Positions 8,021-16,218 of a stretch of DNA of 64,000 nt are shown in pieces. The DNA comes from Herbidospora galbida (GTDB taxonomy: Bacteria > Actinomycetota > Actinomycetes > Streptosporangiales > Streptosporangiaceae). The notes beneath the pieces were generated by a model, which saw nothing but the letters and a program-made list of their open reading frames with translations, was not told where the DNA came from and did no database searches. Position 1 is the first letter of the stretch; each line of letters begins with the position of its first letter. The position numbers and the translations under genes were made by a program. The stretch is from positions 62,001 to 126,000 of the forward strand of contig NZ_SZQA01000021.1 of assembly GCF_005233835.1 (NCBI RefSeq), given 5' to 3'.

Positions 8021-9448
8021 TCAGGGGAGCTGGTCCGACCGTACCCAGGTGGCGTGGAAGCCGAGGGGTACGCGCTGCGGCAGCAGCACCCGGGCCACCG
8101 GGCCCTTGGTGATGTCGGCGGCGTCCAGGATCTGGACCTCGGAGCGGTCCTCCCGGTCGTCGGTGACGAAGGTGACCAGGTAGCCGTCGTCCTCGCCGGC
8201 TCCGCCGTCGCGGGGGGCGAAGGGGGCCTCGCTGCCGTAGCGGTGCTCGCCGTAGTAGTAGGTCTCCTTCGCGCCGGTCAGGTTGTCGTACTTGACCAGG
8301 CCGTCGAAGAGGTTGGTGGGGGCCTGCTTGACGGAGACGTTGTAGGCGTACCGGGACTTGCGGCCGGTCATCCGCAGGTCGATCGAGGGGAACTCGGTGT
8401 TGTGGTCGCCGTCGACGTACTCCTCGGAGGTCGTGCCGGTCGTCAGGTCGAAGCGGTAGCGGTACATGCGGGCGTCGAGCTTGAGGTAGCTGATCATGCG
8501 GGCGAGCACGCTGCCGCCGCCGCTGGGAGCGGGGCGGCCGACGCGGCAGACGTCCATGACGATCTCGCCGCCCTCCTCCCACGCGTTGACCACGTGGTAG
8601 ATGTAGCAGGGCTTGGCCTCGAACCATCTGATCTGGTCGGCCCGGCCGCGCTTGGGGATCACCCCGAACCGCGACGGCAGCGAGCGGTCGAAGGTCAGCT
8701 TGTAGCGTCCCTGGCGGGCGGCGTCGAGGTCCTGGAACAGCGGCAGGTCCATCAGAACCGCGTAATTGTCGGTGATCGCCATGTCGTGGGGGAGCCGGGC
8801 GCCCGGCAGGTCGAGCTCGACCAGGTGGTCGACGGTGCCCTGGGGGCCGACCACCCCGTACCGGAGGAACGGGGGTTTGGGCCCGTAGTCGAACCAGAAC
8901 AGCTCCCCGGTCCGCTCGTCGACCTTCGGATGGGCCATTACATCGCCGGTCAGCGTGTCGAGGAAGGTCTGCGCGCCGAGCGTCTCGAGCGACAGGGGGT
9001 CCATCGTGTACGGCGACCCGCACAGGTACCACGTCGTGAGCAGCCGCCCCTGGTGGAACACGATGTCGGTGTTGGCGGAGTCCTTCAGGTTGAGCCCGCG
9101 CACGTTGCCGAACGGGTTGGCCTTCGGGTTCTCCATCACCCCCGTCCACAGCGAGCGCCCGGCCGCGCTCTCGGCCTCGAACGCCCTCGTGCGCACCCAC
9201 CGGTTGCGGTAGCGGGCCGTGCCGTTCTCGAAGTGGATGGCGTGCACCATGCCGTCGCCGTCGAACCAGTGGTAGCGGCCCCGCATGGGGAACCGCGCGT
9301 TGGGGCCGTTGCGCAGGTAGACGCCGTTGAGGTCCTTCGGGATCTCCCCGACGACTTTCAGCTGGTCGGCGGTGATCTCCTCCTGGACGGGCGCGTACAC
9401 CCCGAGGAGGTATGGGTTGTCTTCGCCTGATTCGTCCAGAACTTTCAT
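8021..9448 (-). CDS. carotenoid oxygenase / lignostilbene dioxygenase family protein
   Basis: The protein of 475 residues covers the full length usual for RPE65-type oxygenases. The N-terminus has the family signatures YLRNGPNARF and HWFDGDGMVHAIHF. The four iron-binding His of the seven-bladed propeller fit MAHPKVD, LPHDMAI, YHVVNAWEEG and the C-terminal GFHATW. Such enzymes cut a C=C bond of carotenoids or stilbenes with O2. No carotenoid biosynthesis gene is nearby, so a stilbene or lignin-type substrate is possible. Expression appears to be from a leaderless promoter. Confidence 0.9.
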   Translation of the reverse strand: MKVLDESGEDNPYLLGVYAPVQEEITADQLKVVGEIPKDLNGVYLRNGPNARFPMRGRYHWFDGDGMVHAIHFENGTARYRNRWVRTRAFEAESAAGRSLWTGVMENPKANPFGNVRGLNLKDSANTDIVFHQGRLLTTWYLCGSPYTMDPLSLETLGAQTFLDTLTGDVMAHPKVDERTGELFWFDYGPKPPFLRYGVVGPQGTVDHLVELDLPGARLPHDMAITDNYAVLMDLPLFQDLDAARQGRYKLTFDRSLPSRFGVIPKRGRADQIRWFEAKPCYIYHVVNAWEEGGEIVMDVCRVGRPAPSGGGSVLARMISYLKLDARMYRYRFDLTTGTTSEEYVDGDHNTEFPSIDLRMTGRKSRYAYNVSVKQAPTNLFDGLVKYDNLTGAKETYYYGEHRYGSEAPFAPRDGGAGEDDGYLVTFVTDDREDRSEVQILDAADITKGPVARVLLPQRVPLGFHATWVRSDQLP

Positions 9449-9454
9449 ACAGTG

Positions 9455-9484
9455 ACGCTACGGATAAAGAAGTCAGCTCGTCAA
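9455..9484 (-). promoter_or_regulatory. sigma-70-like promoter of the carotenoid oxygenase, leaderless
   Basis: On the minus strand TTGACG (9484-9479) and TAGCGT (9460-9455) are separated by 18 bp. Transcription would begin 6-7 bases after the -10 box, at or beside the A of the ATG at 9448, so the transcript is probably leaderless. Confidence 0.55.
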
Positions 9485-9562
9485 TGTGCCCTTACAGTGG
9501 GATATTCGGGTTCATCCAGTAAGCGCGGGGAAACATGCACAGCACCACCTGTCAGGAATCTC

Positions 9563-10489
9563 ATGCCTGAGGCCACCCTGACGGTCGCACCACCTTCGGC
9601 TCCGGCCGAAGAGCGGCTCACCCCGATCGGGCAGGCACTCACGATCCTCGGTGACCGGTGGGTCCTGATGATCCTCCAGCGGGCCTTTCTCCTCCACGTC
9701 CGCACCTTCGCCGGCTGGCGCGACGAACTGGGCATCAGCGAGTCGGTGCTGGCCTCCCGCCTCAAGGAACTGGTGGCCTGCGGGATCTTCGAGACGGCCG
9801 CCTACCGCAACGGCCGGATCCGCTACGAATACCGCCTCACCCAGCGCGGCCTCGACCTGTGGTCGCTGCTGGTCGCGATCTACTCGTGGGAACGCGACTG
9901 GACCGACCGCGAGCTCCCCCCGCTCATCCACGACGTCTGCGGCCACGAGTCGCGCCCGGTGCTCGGCTGCGGCCACTGCCTCAACGTGATGACCGCCCGC
10001 GGCACCCATACGGTGCGCGGCCCGAACGCCACCTTCGCCAGCGCGCACGCCCCCCGCCGGCACCGCCGCACCGCGGGCCCCCGCCCCGACTACCTCGGCT
10101 ACTGCCCCGACGCCATGGAGATCCTGGGCGACCGCTGGTCGACCCACGTGCTGGCCGCCGCCTTCCTCGGCGTGAAGCGGTTCGGCGACTTCCAGGCCGA
10201 GATGGGCATCGCGCCCTCGGTGCTGACCGACCGGCTGCGCCGCTTCGTCGACCTCGGCGTCTTCCGCCCCTGCGAGTCGGGCTACCGCCTCACCGAGCGG
10301 GGCCTGGCCTTCTTCGAGGTCTTCGCGTTCCTCGTCGCGTGGGCCCAGCGGGAGCTCCCGACGCCACCGGGCTCCACACTCGACATCACTCACAAGTCGT
10401 GCGGCGCCGGGCTCGCCCCCGTGCTGCTCTGCACCGCCTGCGGCGGCGTGCTCGCCCGCCGCGAGGTGCACTTCGACATCAGTGCCTGA
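9563..10489 (+). CDS. tandem HxlR-type transcriptional regulator
   Basis: The protein is 308 residues from ATG 9563. It contains two HxlR winged-helix domains in one chain: the first at about 15-105 (GQALTILGDRWVLMILQRAF, LASRLKELVACGIF) and the second at about 175-265 (MEILGDRWSTHVLAAAF, LTDRLRRFVDLGVF). Each is followed by a short segment with two or three Cys (VCGHESRPVLGCGHC; SCGAGLAPVLLCTACG), perhaps zinc sites. Ordinary HxlR proteins are about 110-residue dimers; this one could act as an internal dimer. It diverges from the carotenoid oxygenase, its likely target. The last bases overlap the convergent hemerythrin gene. Confidence 0.88.
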   Translation: MPEATLTVAPPSAPAEERLTPIGQALTILGDRWVLMILQRAFLLHVRTFAGWRDELGISESVLASRLKELVACGIFETAAYRNGRIRYEYRLTQRGLDLWSLLVAIYSWERDWTDRELPPLIHDVCGHESRPVLGCGHCLNVMTARGTHTVRGPNATFASAHAPRRHRRTAGPRPDYLGYCPDAMEILGDRWSTHVLAAAFLGVKRFGDFQAEMGIAPSVLTDRLRRFVDLGVFRPCESGYRLTERGLAFFEVFAFLVAWAQRELPTPPGSTLDITHKSCGAGLAPVLLCTACGGVLARREVHFDISA

Positions 10490-10931
10490 AGGTCTCCCTG
10501 ACCCCTTCGGCCATGGCGTGCCGTTCGGCCGCGCTGGTCACCGAGTCCAGTGCGGCGTACTCGTACCTCTCCTCCGCGGTGACGTGGGCGAACACCGTCG
10601 CCCTGAGGACTTCCAGATCGCGCGTGAAATCGGGGGAATCGGGATCGAGTCTTCTGATGAGCTCCCTGACGTGCCCTGCTTCCTGTCTTCGGCTCGCCAC
10701 GATCTCTGCCCCGCCGTTCAGGCGGGCCAGTGCGACCGGGTGCACGACGACCTCCTCGGCCTCCTCATGTACGGCCAGCAGCCGCACCAGCCTTCCGAAG
10801 GTCTCCCTGCGGTCGGCGGGCTGACTGCGCTCCACTTCATCGAACAGATCCCTGATCAGGGCGTGCTGACGGGTCAGCACGATGATCACGTCCAGGTCCT
10901 GATCCGGCTCGACGGTGGTGCGGCGGTCCAT
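10479..10931 (-). CDS. hemerythrin domain protein
   Basis: The protein is 150 residues from ATG 10931, chosen because AAGGAGG lies six bases upstream. A four-helix hemerythrin/HHE fold is indicated by the His and acidic ligands RQHALIRDLFDEV, LLAVHEEAEEVVVHP, EAGHVRELIRRLD and FAHVTAEERYEYAAL. Such proteins bind a di-iron site and sense or buffer O2, NO or iron. It is convergent with the HxlR gene. No regulatory clue is visible. Confidence 0.9.
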   Translation of the reverse strand: MDRRTTVEPDQDLDVIIVLTRQHALIRDLFDEVERSQPADRRETFGRLVRLLAVHEEAEEVVVHPVALARLNGGAEIVASRRQEAGHVRELIRRLDPDSPDFTRDLEVLRATVFAHVTAEERYEYAALDSVTSAAERHAMAEGVRETFRH

Positions 10932-11049
10932 CCGTGGCCTCCTTTCTGATCTCTTCCGCCTAACCCACACGAATCAGCCGAAACTCGTTGACCCTGGAGA
11001 CGGGGTTGCCTAATGTTCCGGGCACAATCAAAGAGTCCGGGAGTCCGGT

Positions 11050-12669
11050 ATGAGGCTGCACGCGAAAGATGTCGTCGAGCGCTACACCTCCGCCGGGTGG
11101 TGGACTGACGACACCATTGACGGGTTGTTGCGGGCTCGCGTTGCCGAACGCCCCACCGCCCTCGCCGTGGCCGACCCCCCGAACAAGCCCGCCCTCATGG
11201 CCGGTTCCCAGGTCAAGCGGCTGACCTGGGCGGAACTCGACGCCGAGGTCGACCGGGTGGCCGCCGTCCTCCTTGACCGCGGCGTCGCCGCCTCCGACGT
11301 GGTGGCCGTCCAGTTGCCGAACTCGGTCGAACTGGCCGTCACCGTGCTCGCCGTAGTGCGCATCGGGGCGATCGTGACGCCCTTCCCGGTGCAGTTCCGG
11401 CGCTATGAGCTGGCCCAGCTGACCCCTCTCGCCGCCGCCTCCGTCTTCGTCACCTCGGCCGACCGTGCGGAGGTCGTCCACGAGATCGGGGTCGACACGG
11501 TCCTCGAATGGGGCGGCGACCTGGAGACCGCCACCGGTGACTCCGGCAAGCTCGCCGCGCACTTGGCCGCGCTGAGCGTCGACCCCAACGACTGCGTGAC
11601 CATCTGCTGGACGTCGGGCACCGAGGCGACGCCCAAGGGGGTGCCGCGGTGCCACTACGACTGGGGCGCGGTCGGCTGGACCTGCGCCGACGCGGTCGGC
11701 CTCGGCCCGTCTGACGTGGTGCTCAACCCGTTCCCGATGGTCAACATGGCCGGGATCGGCGGCGTCTTCATGCCGTGGCTGCGGACCGGGTTCGCCCTCA
11801 TCCAGCACCACCCCTTCGACCTGCCCGTCTACCTGACGCAGGTCGCCTCGGAGCGGGTGACCTACACGCTCGCCCCGCCCGCCCTGCTGACGATGCTGCT
11901 GCACAAGCCCGAGGTGCTGGGGCAGTTCGACATCTCGTCGCTCACCCGGATCGGGTCGGGGTCCGCCCCTCTTCCGCCGCCGATGGTGCGGGGGTGGCAG
12001 GAGAAGCACGGGATCGCGATCATCAACTTCTTCGGGTCGAACGAGGGGATCGCCCTTCTTTCCGATCCCGAGACGATGCCCGACCCTGATGACCGGGCGC
12101 GTTACTTCCCGCGTCCCGACGCCCCCGGGACGTCCTGGCCGGGGACGCTCGGCGGGACCTCGGTGAAGCTGTTCTCGCACGACGGGACCGAGGTGACTTC
12201 TGAGGGGGTGCCCGGGGAGCTGCGGCTGTCCGGGCCGACCGTGTTCGCGGGGTATCTGGCGGGGACGGCCGAGGCGGATCCCTTCGACGACGACGGGTAC
12301 CTCATCACCGGCGACGTGTTCGAGCTCGCCCAGGGGCGGTATCTGCGGTACGTCGACCGGGCCAAGGACCTGATCATCCGGGGCGGGACGAACATCGCGC
12401 CGGCCGAGATCGAGGCTCTCCTTGCCGGGCATCCGGCCGTGGCCGAGGTGGCCGTCGTGGGGTATCCGGACGCGGTGCTGGGGGAGAAGGCCTGCGCGAT
12501 GGTCGTGGTGAAGCCCGAGACGTCGGTGACGCTGGAATCGCTGGTGGAGTTCTTACGGGACACGGGGATCGCGTCGTACAAGCTGCCGGAGCGGCTGGAG
12601 GTCGTCGAGGCGCTGCCCCGGAACTCGCTGGGGAAGATCCTCAAGCGGGAGTTGCGGGAGACGCTCTAG
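11050..12669 (+). CDS. class I adenylate-forming acyl-CoA ligase
   Basis: The protein has 539 residues with all the usual motifs intact: the phosphate loop TICWTSGTEATPKGVP, the aromatic/acyl-site motif FFGSNEG, the hinge YVDRAKDLIIRGGTNIAPAE and the catalytic Lys in PRNSLGKILKREL. Overall it resembles the cyclohexanecarboxylate-CoA or 2,3-dihydroxybenzoate-AMP ligase branch. It would activate a carboxylic acid as acyl-AMP and then acyl-CoA. No carrier-protein or CoA-pathway partner is adjacent, so the acid is unknown. A BenE-like transporter for aromatic acids lies 2.4 kb away, which is at most suggestive. Confidence 0.88.
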   Translation: MRLHAKDVVERYTSAGWWTDDTIDGLLRARVAERPTALAVADPPNKPALMAGSQVKRLTWAELDAEVDRVAAVLLDRGVAASDVVAVQLPNSVELAVTVLAVVRIGAIVTPFPVQFRRYELAQLTPLAAASVFVTSADRAEVVHEIGVDTVLEWGGDLETATGDSGKLAAHLAALSVDPNDCVTICWTSGTEATPKGVPRCHYDWGAVGWTCADAVGLGPSDVVLNPFPMVNMAGIGGVFMPWLRTGFALIQHHPFDLPVYLTQVASERVTYTLAPPALLTMLLHKPEVLGQFDISSLTRIGSGSAPLPPPMVRGWQEKHGIAIINFFGSNEGIALLSDPETMPDPDDRARYFPRPDAPGTSWPGTLGGTSVKLFSHDGTEVTSEGVPGELRLSGPTVFAGYLAGTAEADPFDDDGYLITGDVFELAQGRYLRYVDRAKDLIIRGGTNIAPAEIEALLAGHPAVAEVAVVGYPDAVLGEKACAMVVVKPETSVTLESLVEFLRDTGIASYKLPERLEVVEALPRNSLGKILKRELRETL

Positions 12670-12707
12670 TCTTCACGCCCACCACGATGAACCGGCTGCC
12701 GGGGTGG

Positions 12708-14375
12708 TCAATTCGTCGACTTCACGTCGAGGTGCGGACCTAAATACCCGATATAGATTTTTCCGGTGCCCCGGACGTCGTCGTAATAGTGGAGGCGAGG
12801 TGCGCTCATGCCGCCGCTTCCGGCGATCCTGATGTGTGCACCCATATAGGTGCGCCCTGACGGATCCACTTCTCGCGGCACCGGTAGTTCGCGTTGCCCG
12901 CGCATCTTCGCATTCTTCCGTACAGTTTCGGACTCCTCTGTCTTGACCTTTCCGGCGGAGATGGCGGCGACCCCGTCCGCCGGTTCGAGGCACCATCGAC
13001 GGAAATCACCATGGAATTTCCCGTCGGCCACGGCGTCGGCGTATTCCTGCATGGCGAGGGCGACTTGCCAGGTGGTTTGGGCCCAGGTCGAGGACTGCGC
13101 TCTTTCGTCGAGTTTCCAGACCACATCGATGTCGCCGGTGAATTCGACTCGTTCGAGGCCGTCCATCAGCTCGAGAACCTCGGGAAGTTGAGTGGGAAGC
13201 ACCGTTTGCTCTTCGGCGGGAACCCATGCTTCGGCCGCTTTTCCCGCGAATTCCAGCCGTTTCCTGAGAGTGCGGACCCAGTCGGAGAGCTCGGCGATCT
13301 TCTGGTTGGCCGTTTCGAGTTCCGCGGCCGTGTCCAGTAGGTCGTCTCTCAGGTCGGCGCTCTCGCCTCTCAGTGTTCTCTCTTCGTAGTCGAAGAGTTC
13401 CAGGAGTTCACGCAGTTCGCTGTTCTCCTGGCGCAACTCTTCGACGATGGTTGAGTGATCCAGTGGGATCGTGCTGTCTCGACTTGTCGCGGTGGGCGCG
13501 ACGTCTGCTCGCGACAATCGGCTCAAAGGCTTGGGAAGGCGGCTGTCGGCCGACAGTTGCCGGGGAAGTCCTGCGAGGAGTCCGGCAGAACGATGGACGT
13601 CGGCCTCGATGCGGGCGCTGGACAGGACGCGATGTCGGCGGGCGTCGTCCTCGACGGCGAAGTCCAGGCCGGGCAGGTACGTCCTTACCGCGCCACCCCA
13701 GACTCCGAAGCTGCTGCCGATCTCCGCGTTGAACGTCTTTTCGGTGACGGGATCGAGTATGTAGATGCTGGCGATCCCGTGCAGGTATTTTGTGGCCTGC
13801 TCGATTACCTTGTGCCACGTGTCGAATGGGATTTTGCTGTGCGGCGACGCGATGACAACCGGCAGCCGGCGTTCCTCGTCGGTGAGGATTTCGAGCAGAT
13901 GCTCAATTCGATCAGGCCTGATGAGAATGGGCCGGGGTGCGAGTTCGGCCCAATGGTCATAGGCGTTCACGGCGGCGAGCAGCTTGCGGGCTATGCCGGG
14001 CAGGCCGGCCCGCATCTCCTCTCCGTCCGTCCTCCGTACGTACTCGACATCGAGCCAGAACCAGGTGCGCTGCTGGGCGTCCGCGGGTTTCGCCGGAGCG
14101 TGGACGACCAGGGAGCTCAGCCAATATCCGTTTTCGTCATGCTCTCTCAGTTGCCACTGCCGTGTCTGGGTGCCGTCACCCTCGGCGCGGGCATTGTGCA
14201 GGAGAAGGATGCCCTTCCCCAGCTGTGAATGGCCGGCGTCATATGCTGCGATATCGATCGCTCGATGTTTGCTCTTGGCTGTCAACCAGCTTCGAAGCTC
14301 CCTCGTGGCGGTGGCGAAGGCGTCCGCCGGAGCGAGGGCCGAATGGAAGACCATGCGGTAGCGTCCGGTGATCAA
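12708..14375 (-). CDS. unrecognised coiled-coil protein (about 555 aa)
   Basis: I do not recognise the family. The frame is open up to 14480, but a large inverted repeat at 14441-14472 suggests that the first part is untranslated. I place the start at TTG 14375 behind GGGGGGA; ATG 14354 and GTG 14387 are alternatives. Residues 1-270 look like an alpha/beta domain. A coiled coil follows (VEELRQENSELRELLELF to LRKRLEF), then an acidic helical part and a C-terminal module ending with YYDD...GKIYIGYLGPHL. No membrane segment or known catalytic motif is visible. Lower GC than the neighbours suggests transfer. It lies between the acyl-CoA ligase (convergent) and the XRE-cupin gene. Confidence 0.7.
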   Translation of the reverse strand: MITGRYRMVFHSALAPADAFATATRELRSWLTAKSKHRAIDIAAYDAGHSQLGKGILLLHNARAEGDGTQTRQWQLREHDENGYWLSSLVVHAPAKPADAQQRTWFWLDVEYVRRTDGEEMRAGLPGIARKLLAAVNAYDHWAELAPRPILIRPDRIEHLLEILTDEERRLPVVIASPHSKIPFDTWHKVIEQATKYLHGIASIYILDPVTEKTFNAEIGSSFGVWGGAVRTYLPGLDFAVEDDARRHRVLSSARIEADVHRSAGLLAGLPRQLSADSRLPKPLSRLSRADVAPTATSRDSTIPLDHSTIVEELRQENSELRELLELFDYEERTLRGESADLRDDLLDTAAELETANQKIAELSDWVRTLRKRLEFAGKAAEAWVPAEEQTVLPTQLPEVLELMDGLERVEFTGDIDVVWKLDERAQSSTWAQTTWQVALAMQEYADAVADGKFHGDFRRWCLEPADGVAAISAGKVKTEESETVRKNAKMRGQRELPVPREVDPSGRTYMGAHIRIAGSGGMSAPRLHYYDDVRGTGKIYIGYLGPHLDVKSTN

Positions 14376-14440
14376 ATGTCCCCCCACGGGCCCGAGCTCT
14401 GGTCGGATAAAACACCGACCGATGCCATTTCCCGGTAGGG

Positions 14441-14472
14441 CAAATGTCCGAAATTCGCTTTCCGGACATTTG
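14441..14472. promoter_or_regulatory. 10-bp inverted repeat CAAATGTCCG / CGGACATTTG, 12-bp spacer
   Basis: The two arms (14441-14450 and 14463-14472) are perfect complements. A near-copy of the arm, CAAATGTCCC, occurs at 14373-14382 over the proposed start of the coiled-coil gene. Three related half-sites favour an operator. Alternatively the hairpin, 19 bp past the XRE-cupin stop, ends that transcript, although no U-run follows. Confidence 0.55.
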
Positions 14473-14490
14473 TGCATCATTGGCAGGTGT

Positions 14491-15024
14491 TTAGGGGGAT
14501 TCTAGATGTCTCGCCGGTTTTGGGTAGCGGATCAACAGACTCGCCCGCACGTCTTCAACCCCCCGCGCCGCATAAACGTGAGGCGTGTCCGACGTCCACA
14601 CCAGGTGGTCGCCCGGCCCGCCCGTCAGCGGTGCCGCCTCCGGCCCCACCTCGGCCGTGCCGCTGAAGATCGTCAGGTGCTCCGTCACGCCGGGCCCGTG
14701 GGCGGGTGACACCTGGGCGGTGCCCGCCTTGATGACCAGGCGGTAGAGCTCGTACGTCACCGTCGCGTCGGTGAACGATTCGAGCAGTTCCCCCTCGACG
14801 GCCACGTCCGGCAACACCGCGGGTGACGACAGCAGGGCCGTCAGCGGGACCTCCAGGGCCGCCGTCACCTTCCACAGTGTCTCCATGGTCGGGTTGCGGG
14901 TGCCGGTCTCCAGGCCCGACATCGTCGCCTTCCCCACCCCCGCCACTCTGGCCAGGGCCGACAGCGACATGCCCTTCGCCTCACGAAGGTCGCGGAGGCG
15001 GCGGCCTATCTCTTGGGCGTCCAC
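14491..15024 (-). CDS. XRE-cupin transcriptional regulator
   Basis: The protein has 177 residues from GTG 15024, preceded by GGGAGGAT. Residues 5-60 are an XRE HTH (LRDLREAKGMSLSALARVAGVGKATMSGLE). Residues 100-175 form a cupin barrel with SPAHGPGVTEHLTIFSGTAEVG and GGPGDHLVW. Such regulators usually sense a small metabolite in the cupin and control an adjacent transporter. Here the divergent gene is a BenE-type permease and a TTCC(N6)GGAA palindrome lies between the two. Confidence 0.9.
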   Translation of the reverse strand: MDAQEIGRRLRDLREAKGMSLSALARVAGVGKATMSGLETGTRNPTMETLWKVTAALEVPLTALLSSPAVLPDVAVEGELLESFTDATVTYELYRLVIKAGTAQVSPAHGPGVTEHLTIFSGTAEVGPEAAPLTGGPGDHLVWTSDTPHVYAARGVEDVRASLLIRYPKPARHLESP

Positions 15025-15051
15025 GTCGGCTATCCTCCCTCACGCGGCAAG

Positions 15052-15069
15052 CGTTCCGTTTATGGAACG
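15052..15069. promoter_or_regulatory. candidate XRE-cupin operator CGTTCC-N6-GGAACG
   Basis: The palindrome sits 27 bp upstream of the XRE-cupin start and 15 bp before the BenE-type start, so one bound repressor could block both genes. Confidence 0.55.
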
Positions 15070-15084
15070 GTAGGAGGAAAGCCC

Positions 15085-16218
15085 ATGGTCCAGCCCATCG
15101 TCGCGGGCATCGTCACCGCCGTCGTCGGGTTCGCGAGTTCGTTCGCGATCCTGCTCGGCGGCTTCCAGGCCGTGGGGGCGAGCCCGGCCCAGGCCGCCTC
15201 CGGGCTGCTCGCGGCCTGCCTCGCCGTGGGGGTCAGTTCCATGTGGCTCTCGCTGCGGTATCGGATGCCGATCGTGATCGCCTGGTCGACGCCGGGGGCG
15301 GCGTTGCTCGCCTCCACCGGGGCGGTCGACGGCGGGTTCGCCACCGCTGTGGGGGCCTTTCTCGTCTCGTCGGTGCTGATCGTCGTCGCGGGGCTGTTCA
15401 AGCCGCTGGGACGCTGGATCGCCGCCATTCCGCAGCCCATCGCCGCCGCCATGCTCGCCGGGGTGCTGCTGCCCCTGTGCCTGGCGCCCGTCGAGGCCGT
15501 GGTGAAGGTTCCGGCGCTGGCGGTTCCCGTCGTGCTGGTCTGGCTGGTGCTGATGCGGTTCGCCCGCACGTGGGCCGTGCCTGCCGCGCTGCTCGTCGCG
15601 GTCGTCGGCATCGCGGCCCCGGTCGGCGCGGGGTGGCCGCAGCTCACGTTCACTACCCCGCAGTTCACCGTTCAAGGGGTGGTCTCGATCGCGGTGCCGC
15701 TGTTCCTGGTGACCATGGCGTCCCAGAACGTGCCGGGGATGGCCGTCATGGCGGGGTTCGGGTATCAGGTGCCCTTCGCCAAGGCGCTCACCGTCACCGG
15801 GGTCGCGTCGGCTGCCGCGTCACCGTTCGGGGGGCACGCGGTCAACCTCGCCGCCATCTCGGCGGCGCTGTCGGCGGGGCCCGACGCCGAGCCCGATCCG
15901 GCGCGCAGGTGGATCGCGTCCACGACCTCGGGGGTGGCGATGATCTGCCTCGGGCTCTCGGCGGCGGTCGCGACCTCGTTCGTGGTGCAGTCGCCGCCGA
16001 TCCTCATCCAGGGGGTCGCGGGGCTGGCGCTCCTCGGGGCGCTGACCTCCGCCGTCAGGAGCATCGAGGGGGAGGCGGCCATCATCACCTTCCTGGTGAC
16101 CGCCTCCGGCGTCTCATTCCTCGGGGTGGGGGGCGCGTTCTGGGGGCTGCTCGCGGGCGGGGTCGTTCACGTCTTCTTCAGCTCCTCCAGGACGAAGGAG
16201 AAGATCTCCGCCTCGTAG
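15085..16218 (+). CDS. BenE-family benzoate/H+ symporter-like permease
   Basis: The protein is 377 residues from ATG 15085, with TAGGAGG seven bases upstream. It has ten to twelve hydrophobic helices and the BenE motifs GFQAVGASPAQAASGL, AWSTPGAALLAS and FGGHAVNLAAISAAL. The family imports benzoate-like aromatic acids with protons. Divergence from the XRE-cupin regulator implies substrate-dependent induction. The 3' end overlaps the convergent prolyl oligopeptidase gene by 52 bp. Confidence 0.88.
   Translation: MVQPIVAGIVTAVVGFASSFAILLGGFQAVGASPAQAASGLLAACLAVGVSSMWLSLRYRMPIVIAWSTPGAALLASTGAVDGGFATAVGAFLVSSVLIVVAGLFKPLGRWIAAIPQPIAAAMLAGVLLPLCLAPVEAVVKVPALAVPVVLVWLVLMRFARTWAVPAALLVAVVGIAAPVGAGWPQLTFTTPQFTVQGVVSIAVPLFLVTMASQNVPGMAVMAGFGYQVPFAKALTVTGVASAAASPFGGHAVNLAAISAALSAGPDAEPDPARRWIASTTSGVAMICLGLSAAVATSFVVQSPPILIQGVAGLALLGALTSAVRSIEGEAAIITFLVTASGVSFLGVGGAFWGLLAGGVVHVFFSSSRTKEKISAS

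Noticed and set aside
7062-9200. One continuous minus-strand frame of 712 codons across the flavin oxidoreductase and carotenoid oxygenase
   Set aside because: Only the part from ATG 7994 has family motifs; the upstream part is antisense-like sequence inside the carotenoid oxygenase in another frame.
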